DNA of 64,000 nt from Alsobacter soli (GCF_003004785.1 NZ_PVZS01000022.1:1-64000), one strand, 5' to 3'; positions 8,222 to 17,165 are shown, counted from the stretch's first letter. The notes: generated by a model not told the origin, from the sequence alone. Translations and numbers: made by a program.

Positions 8222-9366
8222 GGCGCCGCCTCCGGCCGGTCGCCGCGCGGGAAGACGCGCAATGCGGCGGGCGGCAACGCGACCGTGAGCGGCTCGCCCA
8301 GGGCGATGTCGAGATCGCGCATGAGATTGGCAGAGAAGTCAGCGGTCAGGGCCTGGGCGGGGTCGGCCTCGGGGACCAGGCGGGCGCGGCAGAAGGCGCC
8401 CAGGAACTCCAGGTCGTCGACGCGCACCCGGATGGCGTTCGGGTCGGAGTCGGCGACGCCGCGGACCCGGATCTCCTCCGGCCGCAGGCCCAGGCGCAGC
8501 CGTTCCCCCGCCGCGTAGGATTTCGTCACCCCGTCGGCGGCGAGAGCGATCGCGCCGACGCGGACCTGCCCGAGGGCGGCGACCTCCGCGTCCAGGAAGG
8601 TCATGCTGCCGACGAAATCCGCCACGAAGGCCGAGGCGGGGCGGCGGTACACCTCCTCGGGAGAGCCAACCTGCTCGATTACGCCGTGGTTCATGACCAC
8701 GATGCGGTCGGCCATGGCGAGCGCCTCCTCCTGGTCATGGGTGACCATGATGGTGGTGACGCCCAGGCGGCGCTGGACCTCGCGGATCTCCTCGCGGAGG
8801 CGGACCCGCACCTTGGCGTCCAACGCCGACAGGGGCTCGTCCAGCAGCAGCAAGCCCGGCGACGTCGCCAGGGCCCGGGCCAGGGCGATGCGCTGCTGCT
8901 GTCCGCCGGAGAGCTGCACCGGGTACTTGCCGGCCTGGTCGGCCAGCCCGACCAGTTCGAGCAACTCCCTCACCCGGGCCGCGATCTCCACCTTGCGCAT
9001 GCGGCGGTTCACCAGGCCGTAGCCGACGTTGTCGGCCACGGTCAGGTTCGGGAACAGGGCGTAGGACTGGAAGACGATGCCGAAATCGCGCTCGGCGGGC
9101 GGAGCGGCCGAGACGTCCCTCCCATTCATGAGGATCACGCCCTCGTCCTGCCGATCAAGGCCGGCGATGGCGCGCAGGAGGGTCGTCTTCCCGCAGCCGG
9201 ACGGGCCGAGGAAGCAGACGAATTCTCCCCGCTGGACGTCGAGGTCGATAGCGCGCAGGGCCTGGAAGGCGCCAAACGATTTCGACAGCCCGCGGATGCG
9301 TAGGAACGGCTCCGGCGGGGAGCCGGCCGGCGCGACGGCCAGGGTCTTGGGATCGGCATGCATCAT
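8218..9366 (-). CDS. 2-aminoethylphosphonate-type ABC transporter ATP-binding protein
   Basis: A 382-residue ATPase of the PotA/FbpC type. Walker A is GPSGCGKTT, the signature is LSGGQQQR, Walker B ends LLLLDEP, and the switch His is in MVTHDQEEA. The C-terminal third after residue 240 is the OB-fold TOBE-like regulatory domain. Two adjacent ATGs (9366, 9363) open the gene behind an AGGATGG ribosome site; the longer frame reads into the hairpin region after the binding-protein gene. It energises the fused permease, with which it overlaps by four bases. Confidence 0.9.
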   Translation of the reverse strand: MMHADPKTLAVAPAGSPPEPFLRIRGLSKSFGAFQALRAIDLDVQRGEFVCFLGPSGCGKTTLLRAIAGLDRQDEGVILMNGRDVSAAPPAERDFGIVFQSYALFPNLTVADNVGYGLVNRRMRKVEIAARVRELLELVGLADQAGKYPVQLSGGQQQRIALARALATSPGLLLLDEPLSALDAKVRVRLREEIREVQRRLGVTTIMVTHDQEEALAMADRIVVMNHGVIEQVGSPEEVYRRPASAFVADFVGSMTFLDAEVAALGQVRVGAIALAADGVTKSYAAGERLRLGLRPEEIRVRGVADSDPNAIRVRVDDLEFLGAFCRARLVPEADPAQALTADFSANLMRDLDIALGEPLTVALPPAALRVFPRGDRPEAAP

Positions 9367-9480
9367 GCGCTCGCCATCCTGTTTTCGTGCACACGGGATC
9401 CAGTCTCCCGGATCCCCTTCCCCTCCGCGGCTGCGTCGCTCCGGCCGGGGATGACGGCGGAACAAGGAGCGTGTCGACAA

Positions 9481-9513
9481 AGGGCCCGGGCGGCGGCTGC
9501 CGGCCCGGGCCCT
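9481..9513 (-). terminator. Strong hairpin after the AEP binding-protein gene
   Basis: Perfect 10-base arms AGGGCCCGGG and CCCGGGCCCT enclose 13 bases, starting 5 bases after the binding-protein stop. On the transcribed strand TTTG follows, so it may partly terminate or protect the 3' end of the upstream message. A second, weaker hairpin (GGGATCC/GGATCCC, 9395-9416) lies just before the ATPase gene. Such structures commonly let the binding protein be made in excess over the membrane parts. Confidence 0.65.
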
Positions 9514-9517
9514 CTGA

Positions 9518-10549
9518 TCACTTCGGCGCGGCCTTGCTCTCGTAGCGCCTGGACCACTCCGTCAGGATCTTCTCGCGATTGGCGGCCATCCAGCCGAAAT
9601 CGTTCTTGAACATCTTGGCTTCGGCCTCCTGGGGGTAGTTCTTGGGCGTGTTGTTCACCCCCGGATAGGCCACCACGGCGTAGCTCTTGGAATAGAGCTC
9701 GTTCGCCTCCTTGGTGGCGCCCCAGTCGGCGATCTTCCTGGCGACATCGAGGTGCTTGCTTCCCTTGACAATCGCGGTCGCCTCCATGTCCCAGCCGGTG
9801 CCTTCCTTCGGGATGACCACCTCGATGGGCGCGCCCTTGGTCTTCTCGCTCGCGCCGCGCATGTCGAGCGCGATGCCGGCGACGCGTTCGCCGCGCGCGG
9901 CCTGCACGCAAGGCGCGGAGCCCGAATGGGTGTAGACGGCGATGTTCTGGTGCAGGGCGTCCATGAAGGCCCAGCCCTCCTTCTCACCCATCATCTGCAG
10001 CCAGGCGGCCACCATGAGGTAGCCCGTGCCGGACGACGCCGGATGCGGCATCACCAGCTTGTCCTTGTAGACCGGGTCCGTCAGGTCTTTCCAGGAGACC
10101 GGGACCTTGGCGCCGATCTTCCCGGCTTCGGCCGTGTTGTAGCAGACCACGCCCAGGAAAGCGTCCATGCCGGTCCAGGTCGGCGGCGGGTTCGAGTCCT
10201 GGAAGACGGCCTTCAGCTTGTCGGCGCCCTTGGGCGCATAAGCCTCAAGCAGGCCCTGGTTCTCGAAGAGCAGCAGGCTGGATGCGGCAAGCCCCATCAC
10301 CATGTCGGCCCGCGGGTTGTCCTTCTCCGCCAGGAACCGGGCCGTGATGACGCCCGTCGAATCGCGCACCCACACCACCTCGGCCTCGGGCACCGCCTTC
10401 TCGATGGCCGCCTTGAACGGCCCCAGCTGGTCGTTCTCCAGCGCGGTGTAGATCGTGACCTTCGTCGCCTCGGCCCAGGCCGCGCCGACGCTCATCCCCA
10501 GTCCCAGGCCCAGCGCGAGGGCCGAGCCGATCAACGTTCTCCGCTTCAT
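9518..10549 (-). CDS. 2-aminoethylphosphonate-type ABC transporter substrate-binding protein
   Basis: A 343-residue periplasmic protein starting at ATG 10549 behind GGAGGGG. The signal peptide is MKRRTLIGSALALGLGLGMS and cleavage is likely after AWA. The mature part begins TKVTIYTALENDQLGPFKAA, the pattern of Fe3+/AEP family-1 binding proteins, with the middle PHPASSGTGYLM motif that contributes to anion binding. The neighbouring AEP catabolic genes make aminoethylphosphonate or its hydroxylated form the likely ligand. It is the first gene of the transporter operon and has a candidate Pho box about 60 bases upstream. Confidence 0.88.
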   Translation of the reverse strand: MKRRTLIGSALALGLGLGMSVGAAWAEATKVTIYTALENDQLGPFKAAIEKAVPEAEVVWVRDSTGVITARFLAEKDNPRADMVMGLAASSLLLFENQGLLEAYAPKGADKLKAVFQDSNPPPTWTGMDAFLGVVCYNTAEAGKIGAKVPVSWKDLTDPVYKDKLVMPHPASSGTGYLMVAAWLQMMGEKEGWAFMDALHQNIAVYTHSGSAPCVQAARGERVAGIALDMRGASEKTKGAPIEVVIPKEGTGWDMEATAIVKGSKHLDVARKIADWGATKEANELYSKSYAVVAYPGVNNTPKNYPQEAEAKMFKNDFGWMAANREKILTEWSRRYESKAAPK

Positions 10550-10607
10550 GATCCCCTCCGACTTCTTCCGTTCAGGAAGCATTCCGCGTGCCACCAAACA
10601 TGGTGAG

Positions 10608-10625
10608 ATGAAGGCTGGATGACAC
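10608..10625 (-). promoter_or_regulatory. Candidate Pho box upstream of the AEP transporter operon
   Basis: On the minus strand the sequence is GTGTCAT, four bases CCAG, then CCTTCAT. The PhoB consensus is two CTGTCAT-like repeats 11 bases apart; these units match 6 of 7 and 5 of 7 positions with the right spacing. It lies about 60 bases upstream of the binding-protein ATG. Found by eye, so chance similarity is possible. Confidence 0.45.
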
Positions 10626-10703
10626 GGTCCCCGTCAGGCTATCTCCGGCTCTTTTTTCAGCGTTCGTGGCGGGTTGACGCTGTTTGTTTATGCAACACTC
10701 GAG

Positions 10704-10725
10704 CTGGCCGGCTCACGCCGGCCAG
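10704..10725 (-). terminator. Hairpin overlapping the phnY stop codon
   Basis: Arms CTGGCCGG and CCGGCCAG pair perfectly around CTCACG, which includes the phnY stop codon (10713-10715). No T-run follows at once, so it is a probable 3' end-stabilising structure or a weak terminator separating phnWAY from the transporter operon. Confidence 0.45.
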
Positions 10726-12164
10726 GGCATCGACCAGGTGCGCACATTGGTGAAGCTCTTCATGGCTTCGACCACGCCTTCCTTGTAGCCGAGCCCTGAG
10801 TCCTTGATGCCGCCGAAGGGCGACATCTCGATGCGATAGCCCGGGACTTCCCAGACGTTCACGGTGCCGACGTCGAGTTCGTTCACGAAGCGGGCGACAT
10901 AATCCATGCGGTTCGTGCACACCCCGGACGACAGCCCGTAGGCGGTCGAGTTCGAGATCCGGATCACGGAGTCGATGTCATTTGGCACGCGGATGATCGG
11001 GATCACCGGGCCGAAGGTTTCTTCGTGCACAAGCTCGCAGTCGTAGGGCGCACGGTCGACCACGGTGGGCGGGAACAGCGCGCCCTGCCGCGGGGCGCCG
11101 TGGAGGATCTCGGCCCCAAGGGCCACGGCGTCCTGCACGCGGCGTTCGAAGAGCTTGGCCGCGCCCTCGTGGATCACCGTGCCGACGTCCACGGTGGGGT
11201 CCATGGGGTCCCCGCACTTCAGCTTCCGGGCCTTCTCGACCACCAGCTTACTGAAAGCGTCGGCGACCGAGTCCACGCAAAGGATGCGCTTCACGGCCGT
11301 ACAGCGCTGGCCCGAGTTCTTGGTCGCCCCCTGGACGGCGAGTTCGGCCGCCTTGTCGAGGTCGGCGTCCTCCATGACGATCAGCGGGTCATTGCCTCCG
11401 AGCTCCAGCACGATGCGGCGGTAGCCGGCCTTCTCGGCGATGTATTTCCCGACGCGGACCGAGCCCGTGAAGGTGATCAGGTCCGCATCCGGGTCCGTGA
11501 TCATGCTGTCGCCCATGGTCCCGGGGTTGCCGGTGACCACGGACAGCATCTCGGGCGGGAGCCCGGCTTCATAGAGCACATCGGCCAGGGCCAGCGCCGT
11601 GAGCGGCGTCAGTTCGGTGGGCTTCAGAACCACCCGGTTGTTGGTGGCGATGGCCGGGGCGAGCTTGTGGCTCACCATGTTGAGCGGGTGGTTGAACGGC
11701 GTGATGGCGGAGATCACGCCCATCAGCGGCATGCGCTGGGTGAAGATCTTGCGCTGCTTGCCCTGGGGGCTGATGTCGCAGGAATAGATCTCGCCGTCGT
11801 CCTTGATGCAGAGCTGGCCTGCGAAGGAATAGACGTCGTAGGCGCGCCCGGCCTCGTAGAGGCTGTCCTTCCAGCACAGCCCGGATTCGGCCGTGATCAG
11901 GCGGGCGAACTCTTCCTTTCGGTCACGCAGGATGTCGGCCGTGCGCAGCAGGATCTGCTGGCGCTCGTAGCGGGTGAGCCTGGGCTTGTACGCGCGGGCC
12001 TTGGCGAAGGCCTCGCGCACGTGCTCCGGCCGCGCGGCCGGGACCGTTCCCACCACCTCGTTGGTGTAGGGGTTGAAGACTTCGACCACCTCGTCCGTGG
12101 TCACCTGCCGGCCGGCGATTCGCATCGCCTCGCGGCGAATGGGGGGCTTGGCGTGCACGGTCAT
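10713..12164 (-). CDS. phnY: Phosphonoacetaldehyde dehydrogenase
   Basis: A 483-residue aldehyde dehydrogenase. The catalytic Cys is C288 in NSGQRCTAV and the general-base Glu is in VLELGG near residue 254; the NAD-binding FTGSVRVGK segment is present. In the PhnWAY route it oxidises phosphonoacetaldehyde to phosphonoacetate with NAD. ATG 12164 was chosen because GAGGGG lies just upstream; a TTG at 12182 would overlap phnA. The gene begins 7 bases after the phnA stop, within a phnW-phnA-phnY operon. The name follows from the adjoining phnW and phnA; on its own it would be a generic dehydrogenase. Confidence 0.93.
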   Translation of the reverse strand: MTVHAKPPIRREAMRIAGRQVTTDEVVEVFNPYTNEVVGTVPAARPEHVREAFAKARAYKPRLTRYERQQILLRTADILRDRKEEFARLITAESGLCWKDSLYEAGRAYDVYSFAGQLCIKDDGEIYSCDISPQGKQRKIFTQRMPLMGVISAITPFNHPLNMVSHKLAPAIATNNRVVLKPTELTPLTALALADVLYEAGLPPEMLSVVTGNPGTMGDSMITDPDADLITFTGSVRVGKYIAEKAGYRRIVLELGGNDPLIVMEDADLDKAAELAVQGATKNSGQRCTAVKRILCVDSVADAFSKLVVEKARKLKCGDPMDPTVDVGTVIHEGAAKLFERRVQDAVALGAEILHGAPRQGALFPPTVVDRAPYDCELVHEETFGPVIPIIRVPNDIDSVIRISNSTAYGLSSGVCTNRMDYVARFVNELDVGTVNVWEVPGYRIEMSPFGGIKDSGLGYKEGVVEAMKSFTNVRTWSMPWPA

Positions 12165-12171
12165 CGGCCCC

Positions 12172-13419
12172 TCACTGGACAAGGTTGAGAGCGACGTCGA
12201 AGACGTCGAAGTTGCGCAGCTCGCGACCGGGCGGGACCTGGACGGGCCGGTTGGCGATCATGGGCACGACCTGCTCGGTGAGGCCGCCATGGGAGCGCAA
12301 GGGCTCGGTGAGGCCCGAGAGGTCATGCTTGTCGCGACTCGTGCCCAGGACCTTGTGCTTGCCGGAGATCACCACGATGTCGCCGATGCGGTCGGCTGGA
12401 AGTTCGAAGCGCTTGCAGGCCTCCTCCGCGGTGATCGACACCTCGACCCCGGGTAGGCTCGCGATGCGGGCGGCGAGCGCGGCGAGATCCGCGTCCTGGT
12501 GGAGATACACGGTCGCAAAGGAGCCGAGCGCGCCGTGGTGGACCACATAGGGATCCGTGATCGGCAGGATCACCCGGGCCGCGCCCTTGCCGAGCCATTC
12601 GTCCATGACGTCCTGGAGGTAGAGGACGTCCGGCTCGCCGTTGGACAGGTGCTTGTCGTTCATGCCGTGGTCGGCCGTGAGGACGAGCGTGCAGCCGAGC
12701 GCATCGAGTTGGCCGACATATTTGTCCATCATGGCATAGAAGGCGTTGGCGAAATCGGAGCCCGGGGCCGCCTTGTGCTGCACGTAGTCCGTGGTGGACA
12801 GGTACATGAGGTCCGGCCGCATGCGTTCGAGCAGCTTCACGCCCGCGGCCATGACGAACTCGGAGAGCTCGGCCGAATACACGTCCGGCAGGGGCATGCC
12901 GACCATGCCGAGCGCGTCGTCGAGGCCGTGCTCGGCCTTGGTCACCTTGTCGGCCTTCTCGGAGGAGAAGGCGACAGCGGTCCCCTGGGACATGTCGAGG
13001 CCATCGCCGAGAAGCGCGCGCAGCTTGTCCTTGGCAGTGACGACGGCGACCTTGGCCCCGGCCTCCTGGAACGCCTTCATGATGGTGGGCGCCCTCAGGA
13101 AGCGGGCGTCGTTCATCATCACCTCCGCGCCGGCTGCGCGGTCGTAGAAGTAGTTGCCAGCGATGCCGTGAACGGCTGGGGGGTGGCCGGTGATGATGGA
13201 GATGTTGTTGGGGTTGGTGAAGCTGGGAATCTGTGACTTTGCAAGAAGGTTGGCCCCGCTCTTCATCAAGCGCTGGAAGTTGGGGGCGAGCCCCTTCTCG
13301 ATTGCAGCCTCGATGTAGCCGGGCTCGGAGCCGTCGATGCAGACCACCACGGTTGGGCGGCGCGGGAAGCGGTAGTCGCGACCGTTGGCGGTGACGGTGC
13401 GGGTGAGCGGGGCGTTCAT
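12172..13419 (-). CDS. phnA: Phosphonoacetate hydrolase
   Basis: A 415-residue alkaline-phosphatase-superfamily enzyme that splits phosphonoacetate into acetate and phosphate using two metal ions. All expected active-site residues are visible: D29, nucleophile T68 (SFTNPNN), D211 and H215 (TTDYVQH), D250 and H251 (TADHGMND) and H377 (RSHGG). These positions agree with the numbering I recall for the characterised rhizobial enzyme. Its start lies one base after the phnW stop, so the genes are tightly coupled. This is the carbon-phosphorus bond-breaking step of the locus. Confidence 0.96.
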   Translation of the reverse strand: MNAPLTRTVTANGRDYRFPRRPTVVVCIDGSEPGYIEAAIEKGLAPNFQRLMKSGANLLAKSQIPSFTNPNNISIITGHPPAVHGIAGNYFYDRAAGAEVMMNDARFLRAPTIMKAFQEAGAKVAVVTAKDKLRALLGDGLDMSQGTAVAFSSEKADKVTKAEHGLDDALGMVGMPLPDVYSAELSEFVMAAGVKLLERMRPDLMYLSTTDYVQHKAAPGSDFANAFYAMMDKYVGQLDALGCTLVLTADHGMNDKHLSNGEPDVLYLQDVMDEWLGKGAARVILPITDPYVVHHGALGSFATVYLHQDADLAALAARIASLPGVEVSITAEEACKRFELPADRIGDIVVISGKHKVLGTSRDKHDLSGLTEPLRSHGGLTEQVVPMIANRPVQVPPGRELRNFDVFDVALNLVQ

Positions 13420-13420
13420 G

Positions 13421-14578
13421 TCACGCGGCCTTCTTCGGGGAGGCGGAGGCGACGCCGAGTTCGGCCAGCACCTCGCGGACGGCGTCGAGCGCCTGGTTCA
13501 TGTGATCCGTGTTGAGCCGGCCGATGCAGCCGATGCGGAAGCTGTCGGCCACGGTCAGCTTGCCCGGGTAGATCACGAAGCCGCGGTCCTTGAGCTTGTC
13601 GTAGAAGCTCTGGAACACGAAGCGGCGGTCCGTCGGCATGTGAAAGGTGACGATGATGGGGGCCTGCAGGTCATCGGGCAGCAGTGTCTCGAAGCCGAGC
13701 GCCCGCATCCCCTCAACCAGCGTCCTGCAATTGGCGGCGTAGCGCCCCCCGCGGCCGGGCTGGCCGCCTTCGGCCCAGAACTCCGTCAGGGCCTGGTGGA
13801 AGGACACGATGACGTGGATCGGCGGTGTGAAGCGGTATTGGCCGGTCTTCTCGAAGTTGCGCCACTGGTCGTGCAGGTCGAGCACCAGGGTGGTCGCGTT
13901 GCCCTCCGTGGCGGCGAGGTCCGCCTTGCGCGCCACGACGAAGCCCAGGCCGGGCACACCCTCGATGCACTTGTTGGACGAGGCCGCCACGGCCGCCACA
14001 TGGGCCCTGCGGACGTCCAGCGGCAGGGCGCCGAAGGCGCTCATGCTGTCGACGAGGTAGGTCTTGCCGTATCGCTGGGCCAGTTCGCCGATCTCATGCA
14101 CCGGGTTGAGGATGCCCGAGGTCGTCTCGCAGTGGACGGCGAAGACATGGGTGATCGACGGGGTGCGCTTCAGGATCGCCTCGACCTTGGCGAGGTCCGG
14201 CGGCGTGTCCTCGGCCGTCTCGTAGACGACCGTCTTGCGGCCGGCGATGTCGAGGATCTTCTTGGCCCGGTGGCCGTAGGCGCCGTTGATGAGCACCAGG
14301 CACTTGCCCTTGGGCGGCACGAAGGTGGTGAGCATGGCCTCCACCGCGAAGGTGCCGGAGCCCTGCATGGGAACGGTGACGTAGTCCCCCTCCCCGTTCA
14401 CCACCTTGGGCAAGCCCTCGAGCACCTCGCGGTTGATGCGCAGGAAGGTCGCGTCGCGGGAGCCCCAGTCGTGGACCATGACCTCCTTCACGCTCTTGGC
14501 GGTGGTCAGTGGCCCGGGCGTGAGCAGGAGAGGATCGCCGGTCTCGGAAGCCGCGGTGCGGGGCGCTGGCGTCGCCAT
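13421..14578 (-). CDS. phnW: 2-aminoethylphosphonate-pyruvate transaminase
   Basis: A 385-residue class-V, PLP-dependent aminotransferase that converts aminoethylphosphonate and pyruvate into phosphonoacetaldehyde and alanine. The N-terminal LLTPGPLTT element, cofactor Asp D177 (LVDSMS) and PLP lysine K203 (SSNKCIEG) are in place. It is the first gene of the phnW-phnA-phnY operon, with a GAGGAG ribosome site. The promoter lies in the 116 bp gap shared with the divergent LysR gene, which contains a perfect LysR-type box. About 20 residues longer at the N-terminus than typical PhnW. Confidence 0.96.
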   Translation of the reverse strand: MATPAPRTAASETGDPLLLTPGPLTTAKSVKEVMVHDWGSRDATFLRINREVLEGLPKVVNGEGDYVTVPMQGSGTFAVEAMLTTFVPPKGKCLVLINGAYGHRAKKILDIAGRKTVVYETAEDTPPDLAKVEAILKRTPSITHVFAVHCETTSGILNPVHEIGELAQRYGKTYLVDSMSAFGALPLDVRRAHVAAVAASSNKCIEGVPGLGFVVARKADLAATEGNATTLVLDLHDQWRNFEKTGQYRFTPPIHVIVSFHQALTEFWAEGGQPGRGGRYAANCRTLVEGMRALGFETLLPDDLQAPIIVTFHMPTDRRFVFQSFYDKLKDRGFVIYPGKLTVADSFRIGCIGRLNTDHMNQALDAVREVLAELGVASASPKKAA

Positions 14579-14658
14579 GGGTGTGCTCCTCGATGCGCTG
14601 TCGAGGTGAGGCTAGCAGCGGCAGGTATCGACGCCAGCGGCGTGTTTGGATAGGTTTT

Positions 14659-14673
14659 ATAGATGCAATCTAT
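14659..14673. promoter_or_regulatory. LysR-type operator (T-N11-A palindrome) between phnW and the LysR gene
   Basis: ATAGATGCAATCTAT is a perfect inverted repeat (ATAGAT, GCA, ATCTAT) and contains the T-N11-A core of LysR boxes. It lies 22-36 bases upstream of the regulator start and about 81-95 bases upstream of phnW, the usual place for a site that controls a divergent pair and the regulator itself. Confidence 0.65.
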
Positions 14674-14694
14674 GGCTCACGTCGCACGGCCGTC

Positions 14695-15612
14695 ATGAAC
14701 CTGACCCAACTCCGTGCCTTCCACCTCGTGGCGACCGCAGGCAGTTTCAGCGTGGCGGCGCGCACCGGGGGCGTCTCGCAGCCGACCCTGTCGGCGCAGG
14801 TGAAGGGCCTGGAGACGACCTACGGGGTCAGCCTCTTCGACCGGAAGGGCCGCGGCGCGCAGCTGACGCCGCTGGGCCATTCCCTGCACCAGATCACCAC
14901 GACGTTGTTCCAGGCGGAGGACGAGGCGCGGGATCTCCTGGCGGGCAACCGCTGGGTGACGCGCGGCCACCTGCGCGTGGCGGCGGACAGCGCCTACCAC
15001 GTCATGCCGGTGCTGGCGGCCATGCGCGACCGACACCGGGGGCTCACCTTCCAGATGCGAATCGACAACTCCGCCAACGTGCTGGCCCAGGTGCTGGGCT
15101 TCGAGGCGGATGTGGCCGTCACGGCGCTGCCCACCTCGGATCCGCGCGTCACGGCCGAGTCGCTCCGGCGCGACAGGCTGGTGCTCTTCGTCCCGCGCAC
15201 CCATCCGTGGGCGGCGCGCGACGCCATCATGGCGGCGGAGATCGAGGGCTGCGACCTCGTGATCCGCGAGCGGGGGTCGATCACCCGGGAGGTGTTCGAG
15301 ACGCGGCTGGCGCAGGACGGGATCCGGCCGGGCGCCCTGTTCGAGGTGCAGACCCGAGAAGCCGTGCGCGAGGCGGTGGGGGCCGGGTTCGGCGTCGGCG
15401 TGGTTTTCGAGAGCGAGTTCGGCACGGACCCGCGGTTCAAGCCGCTGTCCCTGGTGGAGGGCGGCCTGGAGGTGGGCGAATACGTCGTGTGCCTGACCGA
15501 GCGGCGCAGGCTGGCGCTGGTGTCCGCGTTCTTCGACGCCGCGCACCGCCTGGCGCGGCAGGAGGGCTGGCTGGAGGAGCGGGCGCCCTCCCCGGCGGCT
15601 ACGCCAGCCTGA
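14695..15612 (+). CDS. LysR-family regulator of the aminoethylphosphonate locus
   Basis: A 305-residue LysR protein: winged helix-turn-helix in residues 1-60 (LRAFHLVATAGSFSVAARTGGVSQPTLS region), then a type-2 periplasmic-binding-like sensor domain. ATG 14695 matches the usual MNLTQL start; the longer frame upstream crosses the operator. It is divergent from phnW with a T-N11-A box between. By position it should activate phnWAY, perhaps with AEP or a downstream metabolite as inducer; regulators in the same place are known in other AEP loci. Its 3' end overlaps the opposing EamA gene by 14 bases. Confidence 0.9.
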   Translation: MNLTQLRAFHLVATAGSFSVAARTGGVSQPTLSAQVKGLETTYGVSLFDRKGRGAQLTPLGHSLHQITTTLFQAEDEARDLLAGNRWVTRGHLRVAADSAYHVMPVLAAMRDRHRGLTFQMRIDNSANVLAQVLGFEADVAVTALPTSDPRVTAESLRRDRLVLFVPRTHPWAARDAIMAAEIEGCDLVIRERGSITREVFETRLAQDGIRPGALFEVQTREAVREAVGAGFGVGVVFESEFGTDPRFKPLSLVEGGLEVGEYVVCLTERRRLALVSAFFDAAHRLARQEGWLEERAPSPAATPA

Positions 15613-16438
15613 TCAGCATGAGCCCGGCCACGATCAGGGCGGCGGACAGGATGCGGGCCGGGCTGAGCGGCTCCTTGAGCCAGACCACGGCGATCAGGGT
15701 CGCGAACAGCACGCTGGTCTCGCGCACGGCGGCGACGAGCGCGATAGGGGCCACCGTCATGGCCCAGATCGCGATCCAGTAGGCGGCGAGCGACATGGTC
15801 CCGCCGGCGAGGCCCGGCAGCTTGAAGCGCCAGAGCGGCTTGAGACCCGCGAGCCCGCGCTTCCAGATGGCGATGGCGGTCAGGCCAAGGCCGTCGACCA
15901 CGAACAGCGCGGCCGCGTAGGCGTGCGGGTCGCCGGCGATGCGGGCGCCGGTGCCGTCCGTCAGCGTGTAGAGGCAGACCATGATGGCGGTCAGGCCCGC
16001 ATAGGCCAGAGCCTGCGGGGCCACGGCGCGCTTGCGCCCGGACAGGGCCATCGTGGCGATGCCGCAGCCGAGCACCAGGACGCCCCCATAGCCCTGCAGC
16101 GGCAGCGGCTCGCGCAGCACGAGGAGCGAGCCGAGGGCCGTCATCAAGGGGGCCGAGCCGCGGGCGATGGGGTAGACGAACCCCATGTCGGCCCGGTTGT
16201 AGGCTGCGGTCAGGAACAGGTAGTAGCCGAGGTGGATGACCGCCGAGGCGATCAGCATGGGCCAGGCCGCCGCGATCGGCCAGCCGGTGAAGCAGACCGC
16301 CACGCAGCCGATCACCGCGCCGGCGCCGTTGATCAGCACCATGGCCAGGAACGGCTCGATGCGGATCTTCAGCACGGCGTTCCAGCCGGCGTGCAGCGCG
16401 GCGGCGGCGAGGACCGCCAGGAAGACGGGAAGCGTCAT
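15599..16438 (-). CDS. EamA/DMT-superfamily transporter
   Basis: A 279-residue membrane protein with ten predicted hydrophobic segments arranged as two EamA repeats (residues about 1-135 and 145-279). The NRADMGFVYPIARGSAPL segment closing the first repeat is typical of drug/metabolite exporters. The ATG at 16438 is used because the frame upstream starts only with TTG. No strong ribosome site is seen. It converges on the LysR gene and overlaps its end by 14 bases. The substrate is unknown; being next to the AEP locus does not prove a link. Confidence 0.82.
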   Translation of the reverse strand: MTLPVFLAVLAAAALHAGWNAVLKIRIEPFLAMVLINGAGAVIGCVAVCFTGWPIAAAWPMLIASAVIHLGYYLFLTAAYNRADMGFVYPIARGSAPLMTALGSLLVLREPLPLQGYGGVLVLGCGIATMALSGRKRAVAPQALAYAGLTAIMVCLYTLTDGTGARIAGDPHAYAAALFVVDGLGLTAIAIWKRGLAGLKPLWRFKLPGLAGGTMSLAAYWIAIWAMTVAPIALVAAVRETSVLFATLIAVVWLKEPLSPARILSAALIVAGLMLIRLA

Positions 16439-16544
16439 GAGGCGCAAGAAGGCAGGCCGCGAGAATCGCGGCGGGCGCTCAGGCTAGCAGCCTCTTGCCG
16501 GCGCTGTCCGCGCCTCATTTGACGGATCGATGACGGAAACACGA

Positions 16545-16574
16545 CGCCGCCCGCGTCCGGGGGACGGGGCGGCG
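16545..16574 (-). terminator. Hairpin after the two small unknown genes
   Basis: CGCCGCCCGCGTCC pairs with GGACGGGGCGGCG with one bulged base and a 3-base loop. It lies about 20 bases after the stop of the 88-residue gene read leftward. TCGTGTTTCC follows on that strand, so termination is plausible but the T-run is poor. Confidence 0.45.
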
Positions 16575-16596
16575 CGAAAGGCTGCGGTGCAGCGGA

Positions 16597-16863
16597 TCAG
16601 TGGCGCGACAGGGCGCGCGGACTTGTATGGGCGGAGATGGGCAGCACGGGCTCGACCTCGACGTCCACCGAGGGGTCGATGACCTCGGCGACGATCATGC
16701 AATCGTTCGGGTCGATGTCCACCATGGGGTAGAGCGCGTAGGCTTCCGCCATCTCGACGATCTCGGCGTCCTGACCGAAGGTCAGGACGCAGTTCGTTCC
16801 CCGCATAAACCAGTCCGGCGCCTCCGCGCCGGCCTCGAAGGTCCAGCGCTTCTGGTGCGGCAT
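16597..16863 (-). CDS. Small acidic hypothetical protein (88 aa)
   Basis: An acidic protein starting MPHQKRWTFEAG with many Glu and Asp residues (EIVEMAEAYALYPMVDIDP) and a basic C-terminal end. No membrane segment or signal. It follows the 70-residue gene by 6 bases on the same strand, so the two are surely co-transcribed and probably act together. No family recognised. Confidence 0.55.
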   Translation of the reverse strand: MPHQKRWTFEAGAEAPDWFMRGTNCVLTFGQDAEIVEMAEAYALYPMVDIDPNDCMIVAEVIDPSVDVEVEPVLPISAHTSPRALSRH

Positions 16864-16869
16864 GATGCG

Positions 16870-17082
16870 TCAGGCCTTGGTGCGCCAGAGCTGGAAGCCG
16901 TTCTCGCCGATGGCCGTCTCGATGGTCCGGCGCGAAAACTTGTGCGGCGGGTTCTGCCGGGCTTGCAGCACGCCGGTGATGCCCCAGGGGCCGTAGCGCT
17001 GCGGCAGCTTCGATCCCTCCGCGTCGCCCGCAAAGGCGTTCAACCCGTCCTTGGCCTGGGACGCGAACATGAAGATGCGCAT
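16870..17082 (-). CDS. Small hypothetical protein (70 aa)
   Basis: A basic small protein, MRIFMFASQAKDGLNAFAGD at the start, with ARQNPPHKFSRRTIE in the middle. It looks like a compact alpha/beta fold. The first gene of a two-gene unit with the 88-residue acidic protein; one basic and one acidic partner suggests they could bind each other, but a toxin-antitoxin role is not supported by any motif I can see. Confidence 0.55.
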   Translation of the reverse strand: MRIFMFASQAKDGLNAFAGDAEGSKLPQRYGPWGITGVLQARQNPPHKFSRRTIETAIGENGFQLWRTKA

Positions 17083-17165
17083 GGGATCGGCTCCTTGTTC
17101 TGGAAGTGGGGCTCGCTCGAAGCGATTGGCGGTCCGGGCGCGACGTCCGGCCCGCAGGCGGCCGC

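Noticed and set aside
6560-8518. 652-residue open frame opposite the AEP permease
   Set aside because: Composition is His/Gly/Arg/Asp-rich and hydrophilic, the antisense shadow of a GC-rich membrane gene. The permease on the other strand has clear domains.
16597-17082. Toxin-antitoxin pair
   Set aside because: Size and linkage fit, but neither protein shows a known toxin fold or DNA-binding antitoxin motif.
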